NCBI GenBank assembly: GCA_965224735.1
Contig: OZ245059.1
Coordinates: 682,001-746,000 of the forward strand
Source of the DNA: Robiginitomaculum_A sp036478535
Lineage (GTDB): Bacteria; Pseudomonadota; Alphaproteobacteria; Caulobacterales; Maricaulaceae
Direction: 5' to 3'
Length of the DNA stretch: 64,000 bases
This document shows positions 1-8,733 of this stretch, one piece after another (position 1 is the first letter of the stretch; each line of letters starts with the position of its first letter). The notes beneath the pieces were generated by a model, which worked only from the letters and a program-made list of their open reading frames with translations, had not been told where the DNA came from and searched no databases. Both the position numbers and the translations under genes were made by a program.

Positions 1-1
1 A

Positions 2-658
2 CAAGATGCTTACGCCATCGAGTCTGTAAACCGTGCGCGCCGCGCCGCTAAAGAAGGCGATTTTGAACGCGAGATTACAAATGTTGTTGTGCCAAACCGT
101 AAAGGTGATATTACCGTATCCACTGACGCTGGCCCTGAGGGCGCGCGCCCAGAGAAAATTCCAAACTTGCGCCCCGTCTTTACCAAAGACGGCACAGTCA
201 CAGCCGCCAATGCTAGCTCTATTAATGACGGCGCAGCGGCTTTGGTGATGATACGTAAATCCGAAGCGAAAAAACGCGGCCTTAAAATCCTTGCTGAGAT
301 TAAGGCTCATGCGGCTCACGCTCACGAGCCAAAATATTTCACCACCGCCCCTGTTCACGCTATGAATAAATGTTTGCAGCGCGCGGGTTGGGACGCTCAA
401 AGTGTTGACCTTTGGGAAATTAATGAGGCGTTTGCAGTCGTCCCCATGATCGCCATGCGCGATATGGGGTTAAATCATGACAAAGTAAATGTAAACGGTG
501 GTGCCTGTGTGCTCGGTCACCCAATCGGGGCGTCAGGCGCGCGTATTCTGGCAACCCTAATCGCCGCAATGGAGAAACGCGGCGTCACCAAAGGCATAGC
601 GTCCCTGTGCATAGGCGGCGGTGAAGCCACTGCGATAGCACTGGAGATAAATGGGTAG
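2..658 (+). CDS. Acetyl-CoA C-acyltransferase (thiolase), C-terminal part
   Basis: The frame is open from the window edge, so only the C-terminal ~218 residues are present. Thiolases condense or cleave acyl-CoA in beta-oxidation or polyhydroxyalkanoate/mevalonate routes. Visible family marks are NEAFAV, the GHPIGASGARIL histidine block and the closing CIGGGEATAI block with the second catalytic cysteine. The segment before the first internal Met (from base 2) reads as continuous thiolase sequence, so that Met is not the start. The specific substrate cannot be told from this end. Confidence 0.93.
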   Translation, partial: QDAYAIESVNRARRAAKEGDFEREITNVVVPNRKGDITVSTDAGPEGARPEKIPNLRPVFTKDGTVTAANASSINDGAAALVMIRKSEAKKRGLKILAEIKAHAAHAHEPKYFTTAPVHAMNKCLQRAGWDAQSVDLWEINEAFAVVPMIAMRDMGLNHDKVNVNGGACVLGHPIGASGARILATLIAAMEKRGVTKGIASLCIGGGEATAIALEING

Positions 659-794
659 AAGAGTGAGTTTGATACGTATTTTAAAAATTGGAGCCATTTT
701 TACTGCGGTGCTCGCAAGTGCGTGGTTTCTCTTACGGGAAAGCGATATTAAAGAGTGGATAGAAAAGAAATGCAAAATCGCTGTAGAAAAGTAG
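651..794 (+). CDS. Possible 47-residue single-span membrane microprotein
   Basis: An ATG inside the last codons of the thiolase gene opens a 47-codon frame reading MGRRVSLIRILKIG and then one hydrophobic stretch (residues ~9-27), followed by a charged tail rich in Lys and Glu. The 8-base overlap with the upstream stop suggests translational coupling. There is no family I recognise, and nothing but the coupling and the membrane segment supports it, so it may be chance. Confidence 0.3.
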   Translation: MGRRVSLIRILKIGAIFTAVLASAWFLLRESDIKEWIEKKCKIAVEK

Positions 795-859
795 AAAAAT
801 TGTAGCTAAAACATAAGGTTATGTGATTTCAATGTGATCTTTGATGTATTTCACACATT

Positions 860-1060
860 TGCAGGCAAGACCCTTTGGTGAACAGAGTTTTGAGTATCAA
901 CCCAACCGTGCTTGTGCTCATGGCTTGGCCATGCTCACGGGGCAAAACGACAGCGATCTTGTCCTTGCCCCAACAAGTCTGGTTTATAACAAACCCATTC
1001 TGGCGGAGGAGCTTAAATAAAGCAAACCTAATCAGGTCTCATATCTATGCGAAACTTATA
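860..1060 (-). mobile_element. Internally deleted IS remnant (same element as at 13.1-14.3 kb)
   Basis: Bases ~872-970 match the transposase interior of the element at 13.72-13.85 kb, and bases ~980-1050 match that element's outer end near 14.20-14.28 kb (shared words include CTTAAATAAAGCAAACCTA). The middle of the element is missing. The remnant lies in the 437-base gap between the thiolase/microprotein and dsrE, so it is part of the DNA upstream of the sulfur operon. Nothing else is recognisable in 795-860 or 1060-1231. Confidence 0.8.
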
Positions 1061-1231
1061 CAATTAGGATTGTCAGGGATTTTGAGTATTATAGAAAAAA
1101 TTGTTGCATTTATTAGCGCATGCTAATATACAAGGCTAAACAATAGCGTTCATAAGAACATGGGAATGGTATTTGCGGGTGATCAACAATTGCGGCAGAG
1201 ACCAAAATTGGCATTTTATAAGGGACTGCTC

Positions 1232-1609
1232 ATGGCTGAAAAACTAATTATCGTTATGGCAAATACGGATCCAAGAAATGGAGAAGAACTTGGCGCGCCA
1301 TTTTTTCAAGCAACCGTTGCGGCGGCTATGGACTATGAAGTTGAAGTAATTTGTACAGCAACGTCAGGCATTTTGATGAAAAAAGGTTTTGCTGAAAAAC
1401 TCGTTGTTAAAGCAGGTTCTGAGAAGAGCGTTTACGATTTTATCAAAGATGCGCACGAGGCTGGCGTTAAGTTTTTGACTTGTTCGCCAAACCTTGATTT
1501 GTTCGATATGAGCAAAGATGATCTTATTCCTGAATGTTCAGGTATTGTTGGCGGTGCTTATCTTATCGAAGAATTGATGGAAGAAGAAACCAAAGTAATG
1601 ACTTACTAG
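1232..1609 (+). CDS. DsrE-family sulfur carrier / sulfurtransferase (DsrE3-like)
   Basis: The start is taken at MAEKLIIVMANTDP because an AGGGA ribosome site lies ~8 bases upstream and the longer frame reads into the IS-remnant side. The 125-residue product has a DsrE fold pattern with cysteines at about 41 (CTATSG), 84 and 102 (LIPECSGIVGG). DsrE proteins of sHdr clusters handle protein-bound sulfane sulfur in the cytoplasm. It is first in the sHdr operon, 10 bases before hdrC1. The tusA gene that often accompanies it is absent here. The DsrE3 subtype is inferred from context. Confidence 0.87.
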   Translation: MAEKLIIVMANTDPRNGEELGAPFFQATVAAAMDYEVEVICTATSGILMKKGFAEKLVVKAGSEKSVYDFIKDAHEAGVKFLTCSPNLDLFDMSKDDLIPECSGIVGGAYLIEELMEEETKVMTY

Positions 1610-1619
1610 GAGTATTCCC

Positions 1620-2366
1620 ATGGGACATCATTCGTCTTCAACACGCGTTCAAGAACATATTGGCGATCCAATGGTTGGGCTTGAAGAGGTTAGCCGCGAA
1701 ACCCTTGAGGAAATTTTCAAAGACATCCAAAGTGATATACGATTTGATCACGAGTTGAATGGCTGTTTGAACTGCGGAATTTGCACGGCCACTTGCCCAG
1801 CGGCTTATTACTATGATTTTAGCCCGCGCGAAATCGTACAACTTTTATGGACAGAAAATCTTGAAGGTATTTATGATGCTATGCAAGAAAAAATCTGGTC
1901 TTGTGCACAGTGCTACACATGCGCGGCACGTTGTCCATTTGGCAACTCGCCAGGTGGCCTTGTGATGCTGTTACGTGAATCTGCTATTAAACAGGGTATG
2001 GAATCTGCGAAATCAGTGTTACGCCCGTTTTCACGGGTTTTGCTCAAGCTTATTTCCACGGGCAACCAATTGTCGCCTGATATGATCAATGCGGAGGGTT
2101 TTCCAGACTGGGGACCTAATATTTGTAAGGTTGACGCCCCACTTAAGCTTTTGCGCGCCGCTATCCCGATGCCGACTATGAATACACTTAAGACCGCATG
2201 GGAAACAAATTTGAAAACCTCTATTGAACTTTACACAATCTGGGAAGAAACGGGTGTTTTGGATCAACTTGAGACCGTGGATGAAAACTTGTTTGATGTA
2301 ATCGTCGATATTATGGACGAAAAACGCGATGACTGGGATGATTTTCTGGAGGAGGAAGATGACTAG
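1620..2366 (+). CDS. hdrC1: sHdr subunit HdrC1, double [4Fe-4S] protein
   Basis: Electron-transfer subunit of the sulfur-oxidising heterodisulfide-reductase-like (sHdr) complex. Two ferredoxin-type clusters are visible: C49, C52, C55, C59 (CLNCGICTATCP) and C95, C98, C101, C105 (CAQCYTCAARCP). The 248-residue length fits the family. It starts after a TAGGAG ribosome site, 10 bases behind dsrE. The C-terminal third is acidic (…DFLEEEDD). A 68-base gap follows before hdrB1. Confidence 0.93.
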   Translation: MGHHSSSTRVQEHIGDPMVGLEEVSRETLEEIFKDIQSDIRFDHELNGCLNCGICTATCPAAYYYDFSPREIVQLLWTENLEGIYDAMQEKIWSCAQCYTCAARCPFGNSPGGLVMLLRESAIKQGMESAKSVLRPFSRVLLKLISTGNQLSPDMINAEGFPDWGPNICKVDAPLKLLRAAIPMPTMNTLKTAWETNLKTSIELYTIWEETGVLDQLETVDENLFDVIVDIMDEKRDDWDDFLEEEDD

Positions 2367-2434
2367 GTTTAATTTACAAAAGAGGGCACTAATTTTCGGT
2401 TTGGAATTGCAGCAGATACATAAAGAACTAGATT

Positions 2435-3820
2435 ATGGAAAATAACAACAATAATGACGGCAAACGTTTTACCGGGCATGGCTCGGAATGGCGCAATAGC
2501 AAGCTAAGCCAAGCAGATGCGTTAACGGCAACTTCATGGGTTGAAAATAAAATCGACAAGCGCTCTATGCTCACCAATAAAGACCGCGTCCACGATATAC
2601 GCGACGTAATGTGGCAGCTCGAAAAGGAAGGCGAGATAAAAGTACACCGCGTATCCACAGATCATGCGCCACGCATGGCTAAGACCCTTTATGGTTGGGA
2701 TAAAAAAATTCCAACGCGGCAATTGTGGCACCATAAATCTTGCGGGCAGTGCGGTAATATCCCAGGGTATCCGACGTCTCTTCTTTGGATGATGAACGAG
2801 ATGGATATTCCTTATCTAGACGAGACGGATCAAACGTCTTGTACAGCGTGGAATTATCATGGTTCTGGTATTGGTAATATCGAAAGTTTGGCGGCTGTGT
2901 TCTTGCGCAATTTTCACCAAGCGTATGTATCAGCGAAAGCTGAGGGTAAACCAGAAGGCTATTATTATCCGCTTGTGCATTGCGGGACGTCTTTTGGGAA
3001 TTATAAAGAAGTACGTGAGTACCTTCTTTTGTCCGCAGAACTTCGTGAACGTGTCAAAAAGATACTGGGTAAATTAGACCGCCTCGTGGATGGTAAACTT
3101 CTAATCCCTGAAGAAATCGTCCATTATTCAGAGTGGGTGCATGTCATGCGCAAAGATATAGCACAGCGCCAAGTGATTGATTGCTCTAATGTGCGCGCAA
3201 CTATTCATCCTGCTTGTCATGTTTACAAAATGATACCGCAAGATGTTATCTATGATGAAGATGTTTTGGATGGTAACCGTGTTGCTGTTTCTACTGGCAT
3301 TATGCAGTCATTGGGCGCGCAAATTATAGATTATTCGACATGGTATGATTGCTGTGGATTTGGCTTTAGGCACATTATTTCAGAGCGTGAATTTACGCGC
3401 TCTTACGCGATTGACCGCAAGATAAAAATTGCCATTGACGAAGCAAATTCTGATGTAATGATTGGCCATGATACGGGCTGTATCACGACGCTGGATAAGA
3501 ACCAATGGATTGCTAAAGCTGACGAGCGGAATGCTGGTAAAAAATATGAATTACCAGTTATTTCTGATATCCAATTTGCCGCACTTGTGTGCGGCGCGCA
3601 CCCTTTTAAAATTGTGCAATCCCATTGGCATGCTTCGCCGCTTGAAAACTTGTTTGAGAAAATGGGCATAAATTGGGATGAGAAAAAAGCCGAGTTTGAA
3701 GATTATTTGAAACTTGTCGAGCAAGGCAAACAAGAAAATCTCTATGACCCACGCCGCCGCATTACGGGCGGACCAGGATATATCAATGTTGCAGAACGTA
3801 AAAAATTAGGAATACTATAA
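2435..3820 (+). CDS. hdrB1: sHdr subunit HdrB1, CCG-domain protein
   Basis: 461 residues, related to the cysteine-rich HdrB subunit that in methanogens binds noncubane [4Fe-4S] clusters. The first CCG-like region carries KSCGQCG near residue 103, and the second has HPACHVYK and YDCCGFGFRH near residues 252-310, followed by HDTGC. The Asn-rich N-terminus and long first domain are typical of HdrB1 rather than the shorter HdrB2. Its stop codon shares one base with the hdrA start, showing tight coupling. In known sHdr systems it is part of the catalytic HdrAB1C1B2C2 assembly that oxidises carrier-bound sulfur. Confidence 0.92.
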   Translation: MENNNNNDGKRFTGHGSEWRNSKLSQADALTATSWVENKIDKRSMLTNKDRVHDIRDVMWQLEKEGEIKVHRVSTDHAPRMAKTLYGWDKKIPTRQLWHHKSCGQCGNIPGYPTSLLWMMNEMDIPYLDETDQTSCTAWNYHGSGIGNIESLAAVFLRNFHQAYVSAKAEGKPEGYYYPLVHCGTSFGNYKEVREYLLLSAELRERVKKILGKLDRLVDGKLLIPEEIVHYSEWVHVMRKDIAQRQVIDCSNVRATIHPACHVYKMIPQDVIYDEDVLDGNRVAVSTGIMQSLGAQIIDYSTWYDCCGFGFRHIISEREFTRSYAIDRKIKIAIDEANSDVMIGHDTGCITTLDKNQWIAKADERNAGKKYELPVISDIQFAALVCGAHPFKIVQSHWHASPLENLFEKMGINWDEKKAEFEDYLKLVEQGKQENLYDPRRRITGGPGYINVAERKKLGIL

Positions 3821-4875
3821 TGAGCAAACCAGTTCTTATCGTGGGCGCTGGCCCAGCTGGCCTTGCGGCAGCCCATTCACTGGCGTCTTTAGGCCAAAAA
3901 GTTGTCCTAGTTGAGAAAGAAGACACGCTGGGCGGCGCGCCAATTTTGTCTGGCTATTCAAAACTTGTGCCATCTGGCGAGTGGGCGAAAGATGCTATCG
4001 GTTCAATGGTTGATAGAGTTGTGAAAAACAAACTTATCACAATCCGCAAAGACGTAACTGTCAAAGAATTTTCTGGTAAACTAGGTAATTTTAAAGCAGT
4101 GCTTTCGAGTGAGAAAAATGTTAGCGTAAGCGCAACAATTCTTTGCACGGGCTTTACGCATTTTGATAGTGTGAATAAACCCGAATGGGGCTTTGGCCAA
4201 TTTCCAGATGTTGTGACAACAACACAAGTTGAGCAAATGATTTCCAGCGGGCAGGGCGTGCGCCGTCCATCAAATGGTGAAAAACCAAAACGGGTTGCTA
4301 TTTTACTTTGCGTTGGTTCGCGTGATCGCCAGATTGGCCGCGAATGGTGTTCAAAAATTTGCTGTACTGTGTCTGCAAAAATGGGTATGGAAATTCGCGA
4401 AGAACTTCCTGATTGTCACGTTTATATTTATTATATGGATGTCCGTACATTTGGCCTTTATGAAGAGTTTTATTGGAAGTCCCAAGAAGAGTATAAGGTA
4501 AAATACATTAAAGCGCGTATTGCCGAGGTAACTTCCGATGGTGACAAAGTCATCGTTAAAGGCGAAGACACTCTGGTTAAACGCCCAATTACTATTCCAT
4601 TTGATATGGTTGTTCATGCGATTGGTATGGATCCAAATGTTGATAATATGCTTATCTCTTCAATCTTTGGGGTTGATTTACACAATTGGGGCTTTGTTGC
4701 CCAGAAGAATAGGTATGGCGTTGTCGGCGCAACCAACCGCGAAGGCGTTTATGTTGCAGGTTCTGCGAGTGGCCCAGAAACGATTGACGATAGTATCGCG
4801 CAGGGCAATGCAGCTGCTATGTCAGTTTTAGCGGGCCTAACTGCGAAAGTTACTGCAAAAGTTACTGCGGAGTAG
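3820..4875 (+). CDS. hdrA: sHdr subunit HdrA, FAD-binding
   Basis: 351 residues with an N-terminal dinucleotide fold (VLIVGAGPAGLAAAHSL). The family's cluster-binding block CVGSRDRQIGREWCSKICC is at about residues 165-188, and there is a C-terminal FAD motif region (VAGSASGPETIDDSIAQG). This is the short sHdrA type, without the extra ferredoxin domains of methanogen HdrA. The last codons contain a small in-frame tandem repeat (TAKVTAKVTAE). It begins on the last base of the hdrB1 stop and ends 6 bases before the next gene. Confidence 0.94.
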   Translation: MSKPVLIVGAGPAGLAAAHSLASLGQKVVLVEKEDTLGGAPILSGYSKLVPSGEWAKDAIGSMVDRVVKNKLITIRKDVTVKEFSGKLGNFKAVLSSEKNVSVSATILCTGFTHFDSVNKPEWGFGQFPDVVTTTQVEQMISSGQGVRRPSNGEKPKRVAILLCVGSRDRQIGREWCSKICCTVSAKMGMEIREELPDCHVYIYYMDVRTFGLYEEFYWKSQEEYKVKYIKARIAEVTSDGDKVIVKGEDTLVKRPITIPFDMVVHAIGMDPNVDNMLISSIFGVDLHNWGFVAQKNRYGVVGATNREGVYVAGSASGPETIDDSIAQGNAAAMSVLAGLTAKVTAKVTAE

Positions 4876-4881
4876 TTCGAT

Positions 4882-5760
4882 ATGGCCTCGTTTTTCTCAA
4901 GGTTTAAAGCAAAGGACGTGGCGGCAGTGCAAGCGGGGCAGCGCATCATTGCACTTGAGCTTAGCGGGCCATTTTTGCGCAATAATTTCGAAACACTTAT
5001 TTCCGCTTGTGATGATGACGGGGGCGCTGAGCGTTATGTTCTGGCTCTTAAATATAAAATCGGGATTTTCCAAGATGGGTTTCACGACGGCGCTAAAAGC
5101 CTCAGCGCGGTTAATTTCGTCAAATTATGTATGTTCATGCCAACAGTTCGCAGGCGCGTAGGTGATTATGTTGAAAACGGAAAATATAATTTTTTACGCA
5201 GAGCGATGGAAGGTCTATTTGGCGAAGAGGATGTGGATACGCGTATCAATGCATTCGTAAATAAATTCCCGCAAGATAAAAAACACCGCTGGGTCAAAGA
5301 CCTCGCCACAGAAATTTTGCACAATACTGATCCTGAAACTTACCCACTTATGCACCGCTGGGTATGGGACCGCAAAGCCAATTCTGGGGTTATCCGAGAA
5401 ATGTGGCATGGCGATGTGGATAGCCAAACTCTTGAAGTCGATGATGACTATGAAGTTTTCATGAAACTCCGAGAAGAGCTATCGGACTATTTATCATCAA
5501 ATGGTATTTATGCTGATGTACTTTATTATGTCGATTTACTGTGCGCTGGCGTTTATGCGGGCTATGTATCCTCGCAAGGCGGGCTTTACTTAAAAGCTGA
5601 TTTCACCACTCGTGAAGAGCCTATTGTATTTACCCGCCGTTTACTTGGCCTTGACGGCGTTGCGGCAAAAACCAATCTTATTGCGCCTTCAATGATTGAA
5701 GGCCAGTCTGCTAAGAACCTATCGATAGAAACCGTACTGCGGTTGCAGGGGAGTAATTAA
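4882..5760 (+). CDS. Conserved 'hyp' protein of sHdr operons
   Basis: 292-residue soluble protein with no cofactor motif I can name. It occupies the fixed place between hdrA and hdrC2 that sHdr clusters reserve for a conserved hypothetical gene. Its N-terminal half is basic and helical, and the end contains a repeated pattern of short acidic and hydrophobic blocks. Spacing is 6 bases after hdrA and 2 bases before hdrC2, so it is surely cotranscribed. Identification rests on position and size. The function is unknown. Confidence 0.85.
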   Translation: MASFFSRFKAKDVAAVQAGQRIIALELSGPFLRNNFETLISACDDDGGAERYVLALKYKIGIFQDGFHDGAKSLSAVNFVKLCMFMPTVRRRVGDYVENGKYNFLRRAMEGLFGEEDVDTRINAFVNKFPQDKKHRWVKDLATEILHNTDPETYPLMHRWVWDRKANSGVIREMWHGDVDSQTLEVDDDYEVFMKLREELSDYLSSNGIYADVLYYVDLLCAGVYAGYVSSQGGLYLKADFTTREEPIVFTRRLLGLDGVAAKTNLIAPSMIEGQSAKNLSIETVLRLQGSN

Positions 5761-5762
5761 GC

Positions 5763-6503
5763 ATGGCTATCCACGAAAAAAGCCTTATCCGCCCAGAAAA
5801 CATCCAAACCCATGATGAGCTTATCATTGATGGTATTGATGTATCGGGTGATTGGTCGACCTTCATCCATACGCGCGTTGTGAAAGATTATAATGAAGAC
5901 CTGCAAGACGAAATAGAAGCACTTCCAGGCGGTGAGTATATTCACCGTTGTTGGCAGTGCGGCTCTTGTACAAATGCATGTACGGTCTATGCTGAAAATC
6001 CTGATTTTAATCCGCGTTATTGGATTTATCTTATTCGCATGGGTATGGAAGAAGAGCTATTGCGCGATAAAGATATTATCTGGCAATGCGTATCGTGCAA
6101 TAAATGTACCTCTATTTGCCCACGCGACGTTATGCCAGAAGGTGTCATGAAAGCCACTGCCCACTGGATGGAGCTTAAAGGGCATACGGCGCCAACACAG
6201 TCGACTATTTTTGACGAAGTATTTACACACCAAGTCGTTAAATACGGCAAAATTGAAGATGGCGAAATTCTTAAAAATTATATGAAGAAAACCAACCAGC
6301 CTTTGCTGCAAGACTGGGTTGTTCAGCTTGTTAAAAATATGATGAAAGGGCTTCCCGTAATCCAGCTTATGCGCATGGGGATAGCGAGTGTGTTTCACCC
6401 AAAAACCAGGGGATGGGATGGTGCCCGCTCTGCTATTGAAGAACATATTGCTGAACAACAAGCTGGGCATAAAAAATCGCTTGGTCTAGACGCCACAGAA
6501 TAA
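5763..6503 (+). CDS. hdrC2: sHdr subunit HdrC2, double [4Fe-4S] protein
   Basis: 246 residues with two ferredoxin-like clusters: C63, C66, C69, C73 (CWQCGSCTNAC) and C109, C112, C115, C119 (CVSCNKCTSICP). It pairs with HdrB2 as the second electron-transfer arm of the sHdr complex. It starts 2 bases after the hyp gene with a GGGGAG ribosome site inside that gene, and is followed 20 bases later by hdrB2. Confidence 0.93.
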   Translation: MAIHEKSLIRPENIQTHDELIIDGIDVSGDWSTFIHTRVVKDYNEDLQDEIEALPGGEYIHRCWQCGSCTNACTVYAENPDFNPRYWIYLIRMGMEEELLRDKDIIWQCVSCNKCTSICPRDVMPEGVMKATAHWMELKGHTAPTQSTIFDEVFTHQVVKYGKIEDGEILKNYMKKTNQPLLQDWVVQLVKNMMKGLPVIQLMRMGIASVFHPKTRGWDGARSAIEEHIAEQQAGHKKSLGLDATE

Positions 6504-6523
6504 GGTATAAATAGAGAAAAATT

Positions 6524-7477
6524 ATGACTGTAATTATTGATAAATCTACCTTGAAAAAAAAGTATAAAAAAGTTGCCTATTATCCAGGATGCGCTCTTGA
6601 AGGGTCTGCTATACCCTATGATAAATCCACGCGCGCGATTGGCAAAGCATTGGGTCTTGAACTTGTCGATGTTAAGGACTGGAATTGTTGCGGCGCTATG
6701 GAGGTGAAAAATATTGATCCGAAGGTTGAGACATATTTGTCATCGCGCGTGCTTTCAAACGCACAATATAAGAACAAACTTAATGTGGTGATGGCACCTT
6801 GTAATGGCTGTTATAAAAACTTGAAACAAGCTGAGTACGAACTTGGTCACAGCGAAAAATCCAAAGACGTTGTCGGCAAAATTTCCAAGAAGGCTGGTCA
6901 TGAGACTTATAAGGCGGGTGAAGTGGAAACCATCCATGCGCTTGATTGGATTAAAATGGGGTATGGCGAGGAAGAGCTTCGAAAAAAGATTAAAGGCGGA
7001 CTTAAGGGTCTGAAAGTTGCCAATTATTACGGCTGTATGTATACACGCCCTCGGCATATTTTTCCTGAAAAAGCAGAGGGCGCTGGTGGGGATAGCTCAA
7101 CCAAACCACATTATATGGATGATTTACTTGCCGTTGCTGGCGCGGAAAATGTAGAGTTTCCGCTTAAGACGGCGTGCTGCGGCGGTGCGCATACATTGTC
7201 TGATTCTGACATGTCGACCAAGCTTGTGCTAAATATTTTGGAAGCGGCTGAAGCGGCTGGCGCTGATGTTATCGCAACCGAGTGTCCAACGTGTCATTCG
7301 GGCCTTGAAATGCACCAAATTCGTGCCTTGAAACGCCTTTCCAAAGACACGAATGTGAAAGTGATTTATTTTACCCAATTACTTGGTATGGCGATGGGAT
7401 TATCGGCTCGCAAGGTTGGCTTGAACGGGAATATTTCTAATTCAACCAAACTCATGAAAGAAAAAGGTATCCTCTAA
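6524..7477 (+). CDS. hdrB2: sHdr subunit HdrB2, CCG-domain protein
   Basis: 317 residues with two complete CCG domains. The first runs PGCALEGSA - WNCCGAM - APCNGCYKN, the second YYGCMYTRP - TACCGGAH - TECPTCHSG. These cysteines are the ligands expected for two noncubane iron-sulfur clusters, believed to be where heterodisulfide or sulfur-substrate chemistry happens. The next gene begins 1 base after its stop. Confidence 0.94.
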   Translation: MTVIIDKSTLKKKYKKVAYYPGCALEGSAIPYDKSTRAIGKALGLELVDVKDWNCCGAMEVKNIDPKVETYLSSRVLSNAQYKNKLNVVMAPCNGCYKNLKQAEYELGHSEKSKDVVGKISKKAGHETYKAGEVETIHALDWIKMGYGEEELRKKIKGGLKGLKVANYYGCMYTRPRHIFPEKAEGAGGDSSTKPHYMDDLLAVAGAENVEFPLKTACCGGAHTLSDSDMSTKLVLNILEAAEAAGADVIATECPTCHSGLEMHQIRALKRLSKDTNVKVIYFTQLLGMAMGLSARKVGLNGNISNSTKLMKEKGIL

Positions 7478-7478
7478 T

Positions 7479-7925
7479 ATGCGTAGCGTTGCCCAGCTTG
7501 AAGTTTTCATGGAAGCTCCTACTAAACAGGGCGTAAGTCCAGAAGAACTGGCGCAAAACTATCTGCAAGTGGGCGAAGACATGCTGATCCATTGGCTTTT
7601 GGCCAAAGAGCTAGTGCCAAGCACTGGTAAAAAGGAAGGGTTCCGTATTCTGGCGCTGCATCGCCAAGGCTGTAAGGGGGATCCAAGCTTTAATGCTTGC
7701 CGTGAAACCTGCCGCGAGTTGGCCTATTTTTATACCCTGATTACTATGGAGCCTAACAGTGATGATATGGTTACCCGCCTCTCTATGATGAAAATGGTAG
7801 CCAAGCATTTAGTCTTGTTCATTGGCTCGAAAATGCAAGTTGCAGAAGTTGGCGAGTTTTGTTGCTCTGCGAAAGTAAATAGGCTAGACTGTGATGAACT
7901 TAAGACACGAATAGGAGTCAAATAA
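7479..7925 (+). CDS. Unknown 148-residue protein between hdrB2 and lbpA
   Basis: I do not recognise a family. The protein is soluble, mostly helical by composition, with a central cysteine group (HRQGCKGDP…NACRETCREL) and a second one near the end (EFCCSAKVNRLDCDEL). It starts 1 base after hdrB2, and its stop overlaps the lbpA start by one base. That coupling on both sides argues it works with the sHdr complex or with lipoyl-LbpA. The cysteines could bind metal or carry sulfur, but that is inference. Confidence 0.75.
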   Translation: MRSVAQLEVFMEAPTKQGVSPEELAQNYLQVGEDMLIHWLLAKELVPSTGKKEGFRILALHRQGCKGDPSFNACRETCRELAYFYTLITMEPNSDDMVTRLSMMKMVAKHLVLFIGSKMQVAEVGEFCCSAKVNRLDCDELKTRIGVK

Positions 7926-8365
7926 TGGCGAGTGTACGCGGATGTGATCTACCAGACGATCTTTTATATGATGTAGATAACCACACTTGGTTTACTGAAC
8001 TTGGCGATGGGCGCGTGAAAATGGGCATGACAACCATTGCCACAGCGCTTGCTGGTGACCTTGTCGCTTTCACGCCTAAGAAAGTTGGCCGCAAGGTACG
8101 CGCTGGTAAATCTTGCGCAACGGTCGAGAGCGGTAAATGGGTTGGCCCGGCTAAATCTGTTGCAGGCGGAGAGGTTTTAGAAGTAAATACAGCCTTGGTT
8201 GATAATCCGAGCCTTGCTAATGAAAATCCTTACACGAACTGGATGGTTATTTTGCAGCCAGAAAGTTGGGAAGAGGCAAAAACTACATTGGTGCTTGGCT
8301 TCGAAGTTGCAAGCCCATATGAAGTTAAAATGGATGCTGACGGTTTTGCAGGTTGTGACGCTTAA
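7925..8365 (+). CDS. lbpA: Lipoate-binding protein LbpA (GcvH-like) of the sHdr pathway
   Basis: 146 residues related to glycine-cleavage H protein. The predicted lipoylated lysine is K71 in ESGKWVGPAKS, the form seen in sulfur-oxidation LbpA rather than in true GcvH. In known systems lipoyl-LbpA shuttles sulfur intermediates to or from sHdr. No glycine cleavage genes are nearby, which supports the LbpA call. The dedicated lipoate assembly genes often found beside lbpA (lplA/lipS types) are not in this window. Confidence 0.93.
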   Translation: MASVRGCDLPDDLLYDVDNHTWFTELGDGRVKMGMTTIATALAGDLVAFTPKKVGRKVRAGKSCATVESGKWVGPAKSVAGGEVLEVNTALVDNPSLANENPYTNWMVILQPESWEEAKTTLVLGFEVASPYEVKMDADGFAGCDA

Positions 8366-8385
8366 CAAAGATATCGGGGGTTAGC

Positions 8386-8733
8386 ATGGCAACAATGGAA
8401 GACATGAGGGGAAATGTAGCGCAGGCATGCTCGCTTTTGAGATCCATGGCAAACGAATCACGGCTTATGATTTTATGTCAACTTGCTGAGCGGGAAATGT
8501 CTGTTGGTGAGCTTCATAAAAATATTCCGCTTTCTCAATCGGCACTCTCGCAGCATTTATCAATGTTGCGCCGTGAAAATATCGTTGTAACGCGGCGCGA
8601 TGCGCAGTCAATTAATTACTCGCTCGCTAGCGATGATGCGCGGATGTTGATCAATGCACTGTATGAACTTTATTGTAGTAAAAATGAGGCCGATACGAGT
8701 GACCCTGTAAACCCAGAAGCCGCCTATATTTAG
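8386..8733 (+). CDS. ArsR-family repressor, SqrR/BigR/sHdrR type
   Basis: 115 residues with a winged helix-turn-helix (LSQSALSQHLSMLRRENIVVTRRDAQSINYSL). Cysteines at 31 (LMILCQL) and 97 (LYCSK) sit where the two thiol switch residues of SqrR/BigR/sHdrR lie; those proteins form disulfide or polysulfide bridges and leave DNA when sulfane sulfur is present. A GGGGTT ribosome site lies just upstream. It is the last gene of the operon, 20 bases after lbpA, rather than upstream or divergent. It most likely represses this operon and thus itself. Confidence 0.88.
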   Translation: MATMEDMRGNVAQACSLLRSMANESRLMILCQLAEREMSVGELHKNIPLSQSALSQHLSMLRRENIVVTRRDAQSINYSLASDDARMLINALYELYCSKNEADTSDPVNPEAAYI

